Of a stretch of DNA of 64,000 nt, positions 12,845 through 25,390 are shown piece after piece (the stretch's first letter is position 1; each line of letters opens with the position of its first letter). This stretch comes from Ciborinia camelliae. Taxonomy: Eukaryota; Ascomycota; Leotiomycetes; Helotiales; Sclerotiniaceae. Both the position numbers and the translations under genes were made by a program. The stretch lies in assembly GCA_025890175.1 (NCBI GenBank), contig JANPYM010000003.1, positions 1,974,823-2,038,822 on the forward strand, read 5' to 3'. A model generated the notes under the pieces. It saw nothing but the letters and a program-made list of their open reading frames with translations. It searched no databases and had not been told where the DNA came from.

Positions 12845-13426
12845 CTAGTGGTCGTCGAGATCTGCTTCTTTTCCAAACGGTCTCGGAATCATTTTTCTGG
12901 GTGCAAGTCCCTTGACCGGCAGTTCATCCCTTTTAGCTTTCTTTCCCTCCCCCCGAACTACGGGAGTAACCTTCTTTGGCGTGAGTTCTATAGCCGGTAC
13001 CGGAATTGGTTCTTCCCTCTTCACAACCTTCTCCCTATTATGATTAAACTTTGGGCCCGTGTTGTGCGTTGCGTAATGTAATCGTTTATATGGGGATTGA
13101 TCTCCCTTCAAGATATCCAGGTGTAATCCGCCTACCACCCCGATCAGTGATACCAAAAAAAGAAGGCAGAGGAGAGCGAGTAGTAGCTTGGATCTGGTAG
13201 ATAACTTTTTGATTTTCTTCAGAAGATTTTGGGCCGAGGTGCTAGTCTTGATGTACGAAGCTTGGATGGAATTGATGAAGGAGTCCTTCCAGTCCAAAGT
13301 CTTGAAGTATATAGGCTTGTGTGGATCTTCTGAGTCGGAGATGATGATTTGAGGTGGACCTTGGGGTTGGTTGTGTGTGGGGAGAGTACCGTCAAGCTGA
13401 CGGGAAAATTTGCGTGCATGTACCAT
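12845..13426 (-). CDS. hypothetical single-pass membrane protein
   Basis: An intronless 193-residue frame starting MVHARKFSRQ. Residues about 79-101 are one hydrophobic helix (LLLALLCLLFLVSLIGVVGG), preceded by a Lys/Arg-rich stretch, as expected of a type II membrane protein. The C-terminal part is charged and rich in Lys, Arg and Pro. No family is recognised. Its length, the well-placed helix and the lack of an intron argue for a real gene; conservation is untested. Confidence 0.5.
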   Translation of the reverse strand: MVHARKFSRQLDGTLPTHNQPQGPPQIIISDSEDPHKPIYFKTLDWKDSFINSIQASYIKTSTSAQNLLKKIKKLSTRSKLLLALLCLLFLVSLIGVVGGLHLDILKGDQSPYKRLHYATHNTGPKFNHNREKVVKREEPIPVPAIELTPKKVTPVVRGEGKKAKRDELPVKGLAPRKMIPRPFGKEADLDDH

Positions 13427-15515
13427 TGGAAAGGTAGTGGATGGTTCAGATATGATCTATTTGTAGTGAAGAAGTTGAGAGGAGGAGAGCGAAGAATCGG
13501 AGAAGACCTTCAGGCACATGGAATAGGATAAAAATGAAGATAAAGTTCGAATTAAGGTTGACAAAGGGGTATATAACTAGTATAATCTTAAATGTGTAGA
13601 TACAAATAAAGTAGAAGTGCAAAAAGGAGGAAGAGGAAGAGGAAGAGGAAAGAAGATGATGAAGATGAAGATGGAGATGGAGATGGAGATAGAATGAACA
13701 ACCCACAGACAACCAAAACCAGTTAAACAAAACAAAGCAAAACAAGCTTCAATTGAATTCAAGAAAAGAAAGGGGATGGAAGGGGTCTTTTTTTCATTAG
13801 ATCTTCAGTCCCAGACATTTTCAAAATCCAGAACCAATTGAACCAATTCATGATGATGGATCCTGAATACTAAGAACCAATAATTTCAATCAAGATCAGA
13901 TCAAATTCATCATCTGTTGATCATATGGAGATCAAATCAAAGCTTACGTGGGCAAGCTTCTTCCAAATCTGCAAATAATAATTAGTGCATCTCCCTCTTT
14001 AACAACAATAATAATGTTCCCCTGATGTTTCCCATCTAACAAACTCCACTTCATCTAACCACTCTGATATTAATCTGGTATGTGCTATCCCGGCTATCAG
14101 TTTATTATTAGGTACGGAGTAGACTCCAGAGAGAGCCAGGAACATAAATACCTAATATAGGAATATACTCTGTAGTAATATCCACTTTGATCGATTTGAT
14201 TGTCAAATTGTCAATGTCAACTTTCAAGATACCAGAGTCCAGACCCCAAATGGGAATGGAGATGGAGATGGCATGGATCCTACGTAATTTGAGGCCAGTG
14301 TTTCATGATTCATTTACTCCATACCGCTTAGGGAACAGGGTGAAGTACCGAAAGGATTGGGATTTATTTATAAACATCTCGGAAGTTGATTAAGGCTCAG
14401 GAAGGTAAGGTTGGAATATAGGTAGGTAGGTACCTAGTATCTAGAAATAAAGATAAAGATGTTAAAGATATGTATATAAATGGTAATGTATAAGAAATTT
14501 GTTTGGAGAGGTCTAGATTCCCTTGACCCCTTCATCTCTTTACCCCTTCACCAGCTCTGTCTACAACAACCCAATTTAAAGAAATCTCCACAGGTTTCCG
14601 ACCTTCTCATTCATCATTCATTCATCAATGGGTCAATACCTACTCACTGCCTATCTTGTTAGGAAAACACAGATTCCCTCCACTTTGACCTCTTCAAGAC
14701 ATCCTCGGCTCGGAAGAACTCCGGATATCTATCTGAAGAACAATTACCCTCCTCCGATCAGCCAACCAACACCCCTGTGACCTGTAACTTCTGGTTTTGT
14801 TGCATATCTGAATTGGGTCGGAGTATCTAGTTGAGTTTAGTTGAGTTTAGTTCAGTTTTGGTTTGGTTTGGTTTAAAAGAGAGGTCAATTTTGAAATTTT
14901 GAAAGTTGGGGGGGAGAGACATTAACATTGATGAAAATGATAAATGTAAGTATTGCTCTAACATTGAAATGCATTTTCAACGTATTAGGACCCAGTATTA
15001 CTGGTACATTGTCACTTCAATACAAAAGTCCAACAGTTGGTAGAAAGAAGTACTTGGACATATAGAGCCTTTAGCACACTTGCAAATCCTCATTTGCTAC
15101 TGCAAGTCTGAAAAATTCTGGAGGCTAATATGGATAACACGCTTATATTGATTGATAAACCGAAAACTACATAAAATGAAAAGAGAACTAGGAGTCCCTC
15201 TTTCCCATACACCCAATATAGGGTTCAAACAATCAGCTCTAGAATCTAGCTCTCCCCACGCATATGCTCTCCCTGTGCGCTCACATGGCCATCTTCGTTT
15301 TCTTTTCCCTGACAACTACCTTCGTGTACTGTAGACTGCCCATATTTTCATCATCACAACACAACACACAATGCAAAATCCTGAGAAGGACGACAAACAT
15401 TCGCATCCAAGCTAATCATATCATATCTATCCATAAGCACACCAAGCCGAACCCATTGCTACATATCCTACCTAGAGCCGAAATCAAAAAGGTTGAGCAG
15501 ACACATACATCACTT
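13427..15515. other. intergenic region with purine microsatellites
   Basis: Tandem GAAGAG, GAAGAT and GGAGAT units occupy about 13627-13692. A (GTTTA/GTTTG)n-like stretch lies near 14830-14875. No gene was recognised. Confidence 0.6.
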
Positions 15516-17572
15516 TTAGACCGTCTTCGTCATCGTAATGGTAATATACACAGTGGTCGGTCCACAACCTAAGCCGCAGGATACGGATGAAGATGAAGAC
15601 GAAGACGTAACGAGTAAGGGAGAGAGCGTAGAAGAGCTCGTCGAAGTAGTTTTTGGCAAAGAAGAGGAGGCTGAAGAGGAGGTTGAAGAGAGGGTTGAAG
15701 AGGTAGAAGGTTTAGTTGTTGATGTGGCGAGAGAGGAGCTTGTCGTGGTCAATTTCAATGCAGAGGAGGAGGAGGAGGAGGAGGAGGAGGATGTTGTCGA
15801 ACCTGGATGATCCGAATTAGCATTATCCCCCAAAAGGGTTATGGGATGAAATGAAGTCTTGTAGATCATTTGCCATTCTGGTCGAGAGCGCTTAGTTGGA
15901 GAAACTACTTACTTCCAGAAGAAGACGAGGATTTCGTCGATGTTGTTGTGAAGGTCTTTTGCATGTTAGCCATTTCAAGTCTAGACAATAGGACATAGAT
16001 ATCAATGTATCACTGTAGAAATATTTAAATGAAGACTAACCGATGACGTTGAATATGAGTATGCTGGACTCGGACAGGCACCTGTAACTGAAGGAACCCC
16101 ATCGGTGCCTGAAGTAATAGGTATAATATTTGAACCGCAGCTTGCAGCTTGCGCAATATGAACATTTGCGTTATCCTGATCAAACACCACATAAGCACCT
16201 CTCATGAAGGTATCTCCTAAAATCACATCGGTCTTTTCAGCAGCATTGGCGATAGGTCCATAGCATGTAGCGCCATTGAACCATATGAACTGAGCCAACT
16301 GAATTCTGATGATTTGCCCTGCAAATCCGAAGTCCATCGTCCCTGCGATATTTCGGAAGCTACAAGGTATGGTGTAAAGGCCACCTCCTTTATTGACCCA
16401 TCCAGGAAAATAGGTGAGCATGGCGGTAACAAGTGAAGGTGGAAGATAACTCAATGTGCTTCCAGAGTCAATAATAACTGGTTTCGCATAGCTAACACCT
16501 GTAAAGTTCATAGGTAGCTGATCTGGAAATGTAACCCCAAAGTATGTCATGTTAACCCAATATCTGGATTCATCACTTATCAGTAAGACCATCCACTATA
16601 TAGGGCACAAAGCCTCAAAATTGATTACCTTGGATATCCATCAGGGCTAGCATAAAATGGTATTATGGGATTTTTGATCAAAGGGCCGTAATATTTTTTG
16701 GTGTCGAGACCACCAAATATGATGGAACCTGAAGGATAAGTCAACTGATTGAAACCGTTGACCAAACTGACAATCATACCAGAAGCAGTGTCTACATTAC
16801 CCAAGTCTATGGCAAACGCGCGGGTTTTTGTCAGACCTTGTAGGGCAAGTTGATCAATAATGTTGTAATAACCAGTTCCAAGACCAAGTCCCCAAGAAAC
16901 ACCCATTATACCCGCGAACATTCGATTACTGCCTGTTGCAACACCGAATTGAAGCTTTTTGATAGTCGGGCCTGCTCCCATACTAATTATGTTGTTAATA
17001 AAAACACCTCGAAAAAACTGGAATATTCCCTAACATGAAATTGTCCGTTGCATAAGCTCCCGTAACTGCACCGATACCATATGCTAAGTTCAAAGCCTGA
17101 CTCAATGGAACAAATGAGGTAGACTTCGTAGGGTCATACTGAGGATAACTGCCGCAAAATGATGTCCATCCTGAGGTAGAGCATTGTGGATTTACCCAAA
17201 CATCACTGCTCCCTGTATCTATACTCAGGGTTATTGATTGCGGAGGATTACCAATTTGTACTGCTTATGATCAGCTAACATGAGAGATAATGTTCTTGAG
17301 GGGGACGTACTGGTGATCATGTAAATATCGCCAATGTAAGGATTGGCCAAATTTGACTTGGATTGTCTCTTTTGGATATTTGGAACTCCAGCGACTTTTG
17401 ACACCCCCAGCTGAAAAATTCCATCACCAACCATTCGATTGGCTAGCGCTATAGCAGTTTCATTGCTCTCGAGGTCATTGTCAACATCGACCAACGCTGT
17501 TGCCACCGCTGCCAGAAGAAGCAACCATATAACTGCCAACATCGTTGAACCGGGCAACTCAAAGAGAGTCAT
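15516..17572 (-). CDS. secreted aspartic protease (pepsin family) with Ser/Thr-rich tail
   Basis: Six exons (17572-17311, 17260-17035, 16982-16629, 16563-16041, 15955-15913, 15802-15516) with introns of 50, 52, 65, 85 and 110 nt give 564 residues. Residues 1 to about 26 are a signal peptide. A KRQ site near residue 69 suggests Kex2-type removal of the propeptide. The two catalytic motifs are DTGSSD (Asp102) and DSGSTL (Asp313), so both halves of the pepsin fold are intact. After about residue 455 the chain is a Ser/Thr-rich stalk ending CGPTTVYITITMTKTV. It lacks the hydrophobic tail of a GPI anchor, so secretion or wall retention through glycans is more likely. The family is A1 endopeptidases acting outside the cell at acid pH; the substrate is unknown. 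Confidence 0.88.
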
Positions 17573-19723
17573 TTCATCAACCCAAAGGGGCGATGAGCTC
17601 GGCTATATGTATATCGTTCGAACATGTTTCATTATTCTGACATTCTCCGCCATTAAAAAGCCTCATACCTGAGTTCAAAGCTGGGACGTAAAAGCCAACT
17701 CGAGATATTGATCTTCGGAATTAAGATACTGCAGTAATGAAAAAAACCCTTGGAACCACGTGCACAGCAATTTAATGATATAGTTGTGATTGGTTATTGT
17801 AATTTAAGATGCATTAAAATGCTAGCACACGTACACAAATATTCCTGAACTAGTCCGGAAGAGACGCCAGGGAATGCAGCAGACTAAACTACCCCTTTCA
17901 GTAGAAAAGAACGCCGACCTTCGAATGTGGCGTAGAAAGAAAGAAGGATCTAACGGCTCACAGAGTATCTGCATCCACGGGTGGCTCCATCTAAGTCAGA
18001 ACTCTATATATACCCTCCCATCTGCAATACTCCGTACTGAAGGGCTCAACCCCCGAAGACAGAAATATAGGAATAGAAACCTTACTACAGCTTCATGCGT
18101 GAATTTCCTGGTATCCTTTTGAGTGCAACCATCGTAGCGGAGAGGACGCCGAGCCAAACGGTCACCAAGCTGTCGGGATACATAATTGCTCGACACTGGT
18201 TGAGAGCTGAGAGTAAGTAAGGTACAGGAACTCGTACTTCATCCACTCGATTTCGAGATGGGGATTAGTGATCTCAAGGTTGATTCCTGCTCATGGCGCT
18301 CATTAACACATAGATCGGAATGCAGAATCCGAGAAAATCTCAAGATGTTATGCAGCCGCTTACTGTGGAATGAAGTCAGGGAAGGGCAACCATCTCAATT
18401 TCAATGATGTGGGGATTGAATCACGTGCTAATACTTGAAGCTATCTCAAATTGAGTTTAGCTCGAATGAGCAAACTCTGCTTTTCGCTTATTCACTAGCG
18501 CAGATCATGAATGTGGCTACAAATATTCGAATTTTGCGCAACAATTTTCCTTTCTTCTTCATCAAAAAGTATCAGAGCCAGCCACGACCTCCACCTCGAC
18601 TTCGAAACAGTGGTGTGTTGCCAGCACTCTTAACTGAGTGTGAGGCTCTGTAGAGGAAGCATATCCTTAATAGGAAGTTCGTTTTCCGTGTGTCTTCTTA
18701 ATTGAGGGCGAGGGGATCCGAATGTCGAAAGAGAGGAGACAAACCAACAAGACATTACCATACTTATGAAGAGGGAATGCAACTATACGCGGATTTGACG
18801 TATGTCAAGAGATTTCTTCGCCGCGCCTACATACTTCCGAAACAATAATTACGTGCATTGGCGTACATTCCATACTGTAGACAAATTCCTTGACTGGCGA
18901 TCTAGCCATGGTTTATTCATGATTGTCCCACCATATATGACCTGATCACCATTCTTGAAGTCTTTTTTTACCTATGCTGGTGCATACTTTGACGATGTTC
19001 TGGTAACCAATCCGTACTTGTATTGCTTCGTCGCACGCGAAACTCATATAGCCCTTGCATTTGTGACCCATGCAAAGACCATTCATTGTAGCAAAATCTG
19101 TATTGACAGCTATGAGATGAGTTCAAATCATCTGGATGAGCTGTTCTCCTCCAACTTCCTCATTTACGAGTCGCCATTATTGGTCTTCGATGCTTCGTGA
19201 AGCGCACTCTGGGAAATTAGGTAAGAAAGAAAACTCGAAGGCACTATGTTGCATCGATGCCATGGCTAGCAGCAATCGTTTGGAAAGTCGCATGTGTGTG
19301 TGTCTCTTTACCCAACGCGCTTCTGACCCATGTTGGCGAGGGGGGATGGCGTAAAGCATGTCGAATTGCTGTAAACTCCACTAAACATCAAATCTTCATG
19401 TTATGCTCCGCGACCTACCGTTCCGCTTCCTTTTCGTGCACAAACAAAGCAAACAACTGTTACTAGGGCGCGCATATAAGTGTAGCTCTTACACCATCCA
19501 ATTGAAGGGGAATATATCTGTTGCAATTGCTGAAATACCTAAATCTCAATGCTAATTGATAGACATTCCTACATGAATTAAAAATCAACTCGGCTGATTG
19601 CTCCATGTAACCAACCCAGATCATGATGGATGCTTAAAACCCCGTACCGTTTTTGCGCCATATCCCCCCTTCCTCTTCCTAAAACGCCCCAATCCTTAAT
19701 TGTTTATATTTATATATAGTGCC
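17573..19723. other. intergenic region, no gene supported
   Basis: Includes the probable promoter of the aspartic protease on the minus strand; a TATATATA run near 18004-18011 is rather far for its TATA box. The open frames at 17874-19466 have no recognisable domain. Confidence 0.55.
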
Positions 19724-20340
19724 TTATTTGTCGGCAGCTGCGACATCTCCGCTGACCATCTTGCGAAGCTCAAACTCCTTTGTGAATTCGCGGCTGAAGA
19801 CCTCCAGTTCGGATACCAAATTACGGCAACAGGCGACGAGAGCTTCCTTAGGAGTGATCTCACCATCGGTTTGGATGCGGAGTTCGAACTTGGAGAAGAG
19901 AGGGTGGGGAACTATGCGCCTCCTGTCAGTATATAGTTCCGAGGAAGTGTTGGTAGGTATTGATATTATGGAACTCTGTGCTTGGAATAGGCGTACTCTT
20001 GTAACCAGAGAAGATAACATGCGGATCCTTCAATAAATGTGCACGTAGCAAATTGCCGAGGGTGTGGTCTTCCTTGTTGAAAGTAAAGATTGAGGAGTTG
20101 GGAGTACCTGCATAACCATTTATTAGCATAGTACTATGGTTGAAAATCTATATGTGCAATGGATCTATAACTTACGGGTATCAGCCTCTTCGGTGCACTT
20201 CTTCTCGCCATCCCCGAGAATGAATAACTCGAATCTGTTGTGAGAAATCAGATTCCATCCTTCATTGAAGCGCGGGGCGCATAATGATATAGAAGCTCTG
20301 GAAGGCAGGGAATTACGTACCTCTCGGGTGCGTTAGACAT
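19724..20340 (-). CDS. rpb11: DNA-directed RNA polymerase II subunit Rpb11
   Basis: Four exons (20340-20321, 20234-20176, 20107-19997, 19911-19724) give a 125-residue protein, the normal size for this subunit. It begins [19 protein letters not shown] and contains the diagnostic [15 protein letters not shown] and YKIPHPL...FELRIQTDG motifs of the alpha-like dimerisation fold. Rpb11 pairs with Rpb3 in the nuclear polymerase II core, as the alpha dimer does in bacteria. The first exon is only 20 nt. The third splice was placed at the CATAG acceptor because it restores the YKIPHP motif; the nearer CAG breaks the frame. This is a housekeeping gene and shows the locus is core genome. Confidence 0.92.
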
Positions 20341-21267
20341 GCTTGTCAAGTCTGCTCTGTTTTCTGTAAAAACCATGATTGCTTTAGTAATTGTTCTTTT
20401 TGATAATTTTCTCTTTGTGTCTGCTTCCACAGTTTTGATCGAGTTGCGACAAACTGGAAAGAACTTACACAGTATAATCTAAGGTGTTCTTGCCGTCTGA
20501 AGACTTGAAGCAGTCAGTTTGATTGGACTACAGCCTGTTATCCAAGAAAGACGGCGAAAGTGATGGACCAGTAGCAAGCCCGGAGGTCAATATTTTAGCG
20601 ACGATGATGGTGATGGTGATGGTAAAGATATATAGCATTGAAACTTGGGATGCTCATTGATTCATGATTTTTGGTGTGAAAGATGATGCCAAGCGTAAAG
20701 TGGCGCTATAGCTAATATGGTATAGCCGTAAATCAAGACCCGCAGAAGCGGCCGACAGACCTCGGAAGGTCTCGTATAATATAAGAGTACCCCGACAGAG
20801 TAGTAACGAGTACCACATGGCCAGCCAAGAGCCAAGCCTCTCTCAGCCTCATTTTCGGGTTGATGTTATAAATTATTCTGAAGTCGTATATTGATACCTC
20901 GAGCCATCAATACCTACCTACCTACCTACCTACCTACCTACATACCTACGTAGGTACCTACTCCATAACCATACATATAATATCGTATTATCGTATTATT
21001 ACGGTAACTTATTTTCAACACTTCATATAATTCTTGTGAAGCATACACATCTATCCATCATATCTGGGAATATATTTCCAGCATAGTCCTTGTTTTGTTG
21101 TTCTGTTGTTGTGTTGTACATGAGCTTCATATAGATATCCCGTTTTCCATCCTCAAATCCCTCCAGCTTCTTTATATCACTTCCTACCTAGGTAGTATCA
21201 AGAGTTACAGTAAACACCAATCACTTCGTCGTTTTCCAGCTTCGGGAAGCCTTGATTGCGTCGAATA
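20341..21267. other. intergenic region between rpb11 and the nitronate monooxygenase
   Basis: A divergent promoter region. It holds a (TACC)n microsatellite at about 20908-20940 running into the palindrome CTACGTAGGTACC, and a GATGAT/GATGGT run near 20600-20625. Confidence 0.6.
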
Positions 21268-22668
21268 ATGTCACACTCCAACCATAAGCAAACGCTCCGT
21301 AAGGACTACCCATGGACAACTTATCCGCTTATATCTTCTGCTCCTATGCGCTTAATATCAAAACCTGCCTTGGCCCTAGCTGTTTCTAGGGCTGGTGGTC
21401 TAGGTTTCCTTGCTGCTGGTACCGAGTGAGCTAATCCCTATCTCTTCATCTCCCTTTTTTTCATCGCGAAATACTGCTTTCCTCGAAGGGCATTTCATAA
21501 GTATGGAGATTGTCCATAAAGTTGAGCTCAGTGAGCGGAGATTCATATGATGTATCACACACTCAAATATTATGGCAATCATAAATATTGATATTTGCGG
21601 TCAACTAGCGTTGAGGCTCTATACTTTCCAGTGATTTTGACATTGCAAATACTTGTTATTGCTTACAAATTGTAACACACTCTTAAACTGCGCTTGATTC
21701 GATGGCCATCTCATAATGTTGTAATATGACCAAACTAACAATAGAAATCTTTCAGCCTTTCAACCCTCTCGGACGAAATTAGGGAGATTCAGGATACTCT
21801 CTCTGACGAGCCTATTCCCGGCAGCTATCGCGATACTCTTCCCATAGGAATAGGCTTCATAGTCTGGGGCTGTGATCTCGAGCATGTCCTTTCAATTCTC
21901 GCCCCCCTTCCCTTACCACCTTCAGCAATATGGCTCTTTGCCCCACATACCAGCTCGGACTTGCAAGAGTGGACAGACTCGATTCGGAAGCTCACAGGCA
22001 ATCTCACCAAGATATGGATTCAAGTCGGCACCGTTGCTTCTGCAATATCAGCTGCTCACTCCTGTGATCCTGATGTCCTCGTCATTCAAGGTTCTGATGC
22101 TGGTGGTCATGGACTCGCTCATTCCTCTTCTATTGTTTCCCTTCTTCCAGAATGTGCATCTGCATTACGCTCAAACGAATACTCTCACATCCCTCTCATT
22201 GCTGCTGGTGGCATAGTCGAGTCACGTGGAGCAGCTGCTTCGTTTATGTTAGGTGCGAGTGGGATATGCATGGGTACACGATTCTTAGCTTCGTCTGAGG
22301 CAGTGATTTCTACAGGCTACAGAAACGCAATCTTAGCAGCAGAAGATGGTGGCGTGTCAACCACAAGAACAACACTCTATGACAAATTGAGAGGAACAGC
22401 AGGCTGGCCGGAAGAATACAATGGCAGAGGAGTGGTTAATATGAGTTGGTGGGATGAAACGAATGGTATGAGTATGGAGCAGAATAAAGAGCTTTATGAA
22501 AACGAAGCGAAGAAAGGAGATGAGGGGTGGGGAAACAAAGGGAGAATGTGTACATATGCCGGCAGTGGAGTTGGATTAGTGAGAGAAACGATGGATGCCG
22601 GCAGTATTGTGATGGAGGTGAGGGAAGGTATGAGGAAATTGATCAGAGAGGGAGGAAGTCGCTTGTAA
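21268..22668 (+). CDS. nitronate monooxygenase (2-nitropropane dioxygenase family)
   Basis: Two exons (21268-21425 and 21756-22668) encode 356 residues. The N-terminus has the family's substrate and flavin signature: YPLISSAPMRL followed by LAVSRAGGLGFLAAGT. The phosphate-binding part of the FMN site is seen as IQGSDAGGHG (about residues 164-173), then AAGGI and GTRFLAS further on. These enzymes use FMN to oxidise alkyl nitronates such as propionate-3-nitronate, a plant defence toxin, to carbonyl compounds. The protein has no targeting signal, so it is probably cytosolic. The intron is 330 nt, long for this window, but the junction restores a continuous family sequence (AGT-DLSTL). Confidence 0.88.
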
Positions 22669-23220
22669 AGCACACTGGATATCATGAGTTTGAAATACCC
22701 CATAATTTGATGCTTTAGGGGTCGTGATGGAAATCAGACAATGGGCATGCATATCATGCAGTTTAATGAATCTCTGGTCGATATATAGTTTGCAATGGGT
22801 GGCCATTTGTATTTATCAATTTTTTGACATTCCAAAATCTAATGTATTCCTTTACTAATTTTATGGATGTACCGATGCTTAAGTTTGTAATAATTTGCTA
22901 TGTTAAATCTCCAATTTAAAACTACAAGAAGAACGTCACCATTTAGAGGAGGCTCGATTCCCAGCTTTGGCTGTTACAGGGTGAGCAACAACAAATCTTG
23001 ATTGAGATACACAATAAAGCCATTTTGTAGAACGAGGGGTCGAGGGGAGTCAAAGTATGAGATAAATATCAGATGGAAGGGTAGCAAGATAAATGGGAGA
23101 GTATGGGATGAAACTAAAGATTATTAGATCAAATGATCTGTTTTCTAATTATTCATTTCATGTGCTAACTCCGGCTGATCCTTTCTCCATAATTTCAATG
23201 CCTCTAACTCATTTCCCCCC
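22669..23220. other. convergent intergenic region
   Basis: This lies between the 3' ends of two convergent genes and holds their presumed 3' UTRs. No further feature was seen. Confidence 0.6.
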
Positions 23221-24394
23221 TTACTTTGATCGCCTTTTCTTTTCCTTTTTCGCCCTTTTCGCCCTTTTGGCTGGGGGCTCATGGGCATCTTCTTCCGCTT
23301 CGTCTTCATCATTCTCTTTATCCTCAATCTCATCTTCACGTGCATTCCTAGCAGCCTCTCTCTGCTCTTGCTCGTTCTCAACTGCGTCCAACTCAGCCCT
23401 AATCCAAACCAAATCAAATTTCAGTCTGTTTCTCTGCTCTTTCAACGCCTCATCATCCAAACTATTAGCAAACGCTTCTCTCGAGCGTCTCGTCCGACCA
23501 AAGCCACCCAGTACATAAGGAGCAACTAGAACAGCCGCACCAGGAGCGACGGCAGAACTGGCTCCACCCAATCCGCTACCAGGAGGTCCAACCAGCAAAG
23601 GCGCAATACGTCTCGCACCCATCGTACCGCCACCCCGCGGAACATTCTCAGCAGGAGGAACTCCCCAGGGTGGTACAACAATAGCCCCCACACCCGCCCG
23701 TGCAATACCCACAGCTACCTCGGCCAGATCACCAATCCAACCCCCGAAATTATTCGCGGGTGCCATGCCCGGAATATCAGGAGCCGCGTTATCTTCTGCT
23801 TGAAGGTGCGCTATTGCTTTTTCATAATCTTATTCTCTCAGTTAGATCAATCTTTCAAGCATTCATCCATTTACATAAAAACAACATACCGAGTCTAAAC
23901 GAACATCGGTATCCGGTACCCCCATAATAACAATTTGTACACGCCTCCTTGAAATGGCCCCCCGCCACCACACAATCTGTAAAAGGGCCGTTTCCTTTTT
24001 TGCAATTCAGACATGCGGGGTTTTGGAGAGTGCCAACTTGGGTTGCTTGCCAAGCTTCTTCGTTGTTAGTGCGGCGGGGTCCGACCAGTAGCTTACGGTT
24101 TTTACGTATGGTTGTGTGGCGGAGAATGGGGAGGAGGGCGAGGGCTTTCATGGAATCTGTACGTTTGGTTGCAGTGGTGCCATTGATGACTGGGATGCTG
24201 GGGATTAGTTTTTACTTTTTAGAGAAGCATTTTGGGGGGAATGGAGAATCAAAACTGAATGGAGAGGAGATGGAAGATGAAGTATAAATTTGGAGTTTGG
24301 GTGTGAAATTGGAGAACGTGAAATCAAAATCCTGGTCATACTCACGAGTTCCGGCAGGAGTACCCAATGGCGGTAGAGGAGGTGCACCGGCCAT
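23221..24394 (-). CDS. DUF3716-domain protein, probably nuclear
   Basis: Three exons (24394-24346, 24189-23890, 23828-23221) give about 318 residues. Residues about 65-112 carry the DUF3716 pattern: TQVGTLQNPACLNC, KKGNGPFTDCVV, then ACTNCYYGGTGYRCSFR, a cysteine-rich motif found only in fungi and likely to bind metal. A Gly/Ala/Pro-rich linker follows, then a charged coiled-coil-like segment (about residues 235-275), and a C-terminal cluster of basic residues (PPAKRAKRAKKEKKRRSK) that looks like a nuclear localisation signal. The first intron has two usable acceptors (24190 and about 24159); both keep frame. The function is unknown; binding to nucleic acid is plausible from the composition. 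Confidence 0.75.
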
Positions 24395-25390
24395 CGTTAT
24401 TTACTTATGTGAAATATAGAACGTTTGAATGTGTTTGATTGTGCTTGGAGATATGTATGATTTTCTCTATAGAGAGCAATGGGCGAGTACAGGAAGGCGG
24501 AAGATGTTTCTTGAATATATGAGAGACACATATATATCACCTGAAGACAATAGAACTATTCCTTTGTCTGAAGCTGAAAGCTGTACCGTATGTTCTTTAG
24601 TACTCTTTGTGAGAAAAGGGGTTCGAGAACTAGAGCATTGTAAGATTGTTTCTTTGTGCCAGACCCCAAAATGGACGGTAGGTAGCAGGAGGGCGGTTTG
24701 AAAATCTGCTGGTTGTGATGAATATTGACTATCTGCATAATTTATAGAGATATAAAACCTAGCGTGTGGGAACTACAGCAGTTGATATGCGAGATAAATA
24801 TCGTTCGTCGCTAAGGTAGACATTAGAAGTGAGGAGCAATAGCAGACAGTATTGAATGACTCGTGGTAATAAATCTATGTAGAATAAACGAGGAACTCTT
24901 GTACATCAACACATAGTGTGAGAATATGCTTCCACAATCAAATATAAATCTCGTATCTTAAAAACTTTATGTCTAACTTTAGCTTCTACTTTGAGGCCCA
25001 AAACAAACCAGTACACTTATCAAATGAATTAGATCATCAACAGCACACTTCCATAATTTGGAATCATAATACACAATCAAATGATTTGAAACTCATCAAG
25101 GCCAATCCGAATGTATCAACCTTAGCTCAATATTTATGAAAGTTAAACAAAGACTAGAAAAAATGAAAGAAAACAAAGATATACTAAATTCCAGCGCACC
25201 GCTACGCTATGCACCAAATCCAGCCATACTATCCATCAAGAAGACCAAGAGATCTAATATCATTAGAAGAGGAAGAAAAGAAACCCCATACGTATGTATG
25301 TATCTGTATTCAACTTATAAATGCATACACGTGCATACATGTTCAGCCATTTCCCTTCCCACCACTTGTGGGATAATTTCGTATATGCGA
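24395..25390. other. intergenic region, no gene supported
   Basis: Mostly AT-rich sequence with no conserved frame. It includes the promoter of the DUF3716 gene and the 3' flank of the amino-acid transporter. Confidence 0.55.

Noticed and set aside
18955..19200. 81-codon frame with a mixed composition
   Set aside because: No motif, no signal peptide, no splice partners.
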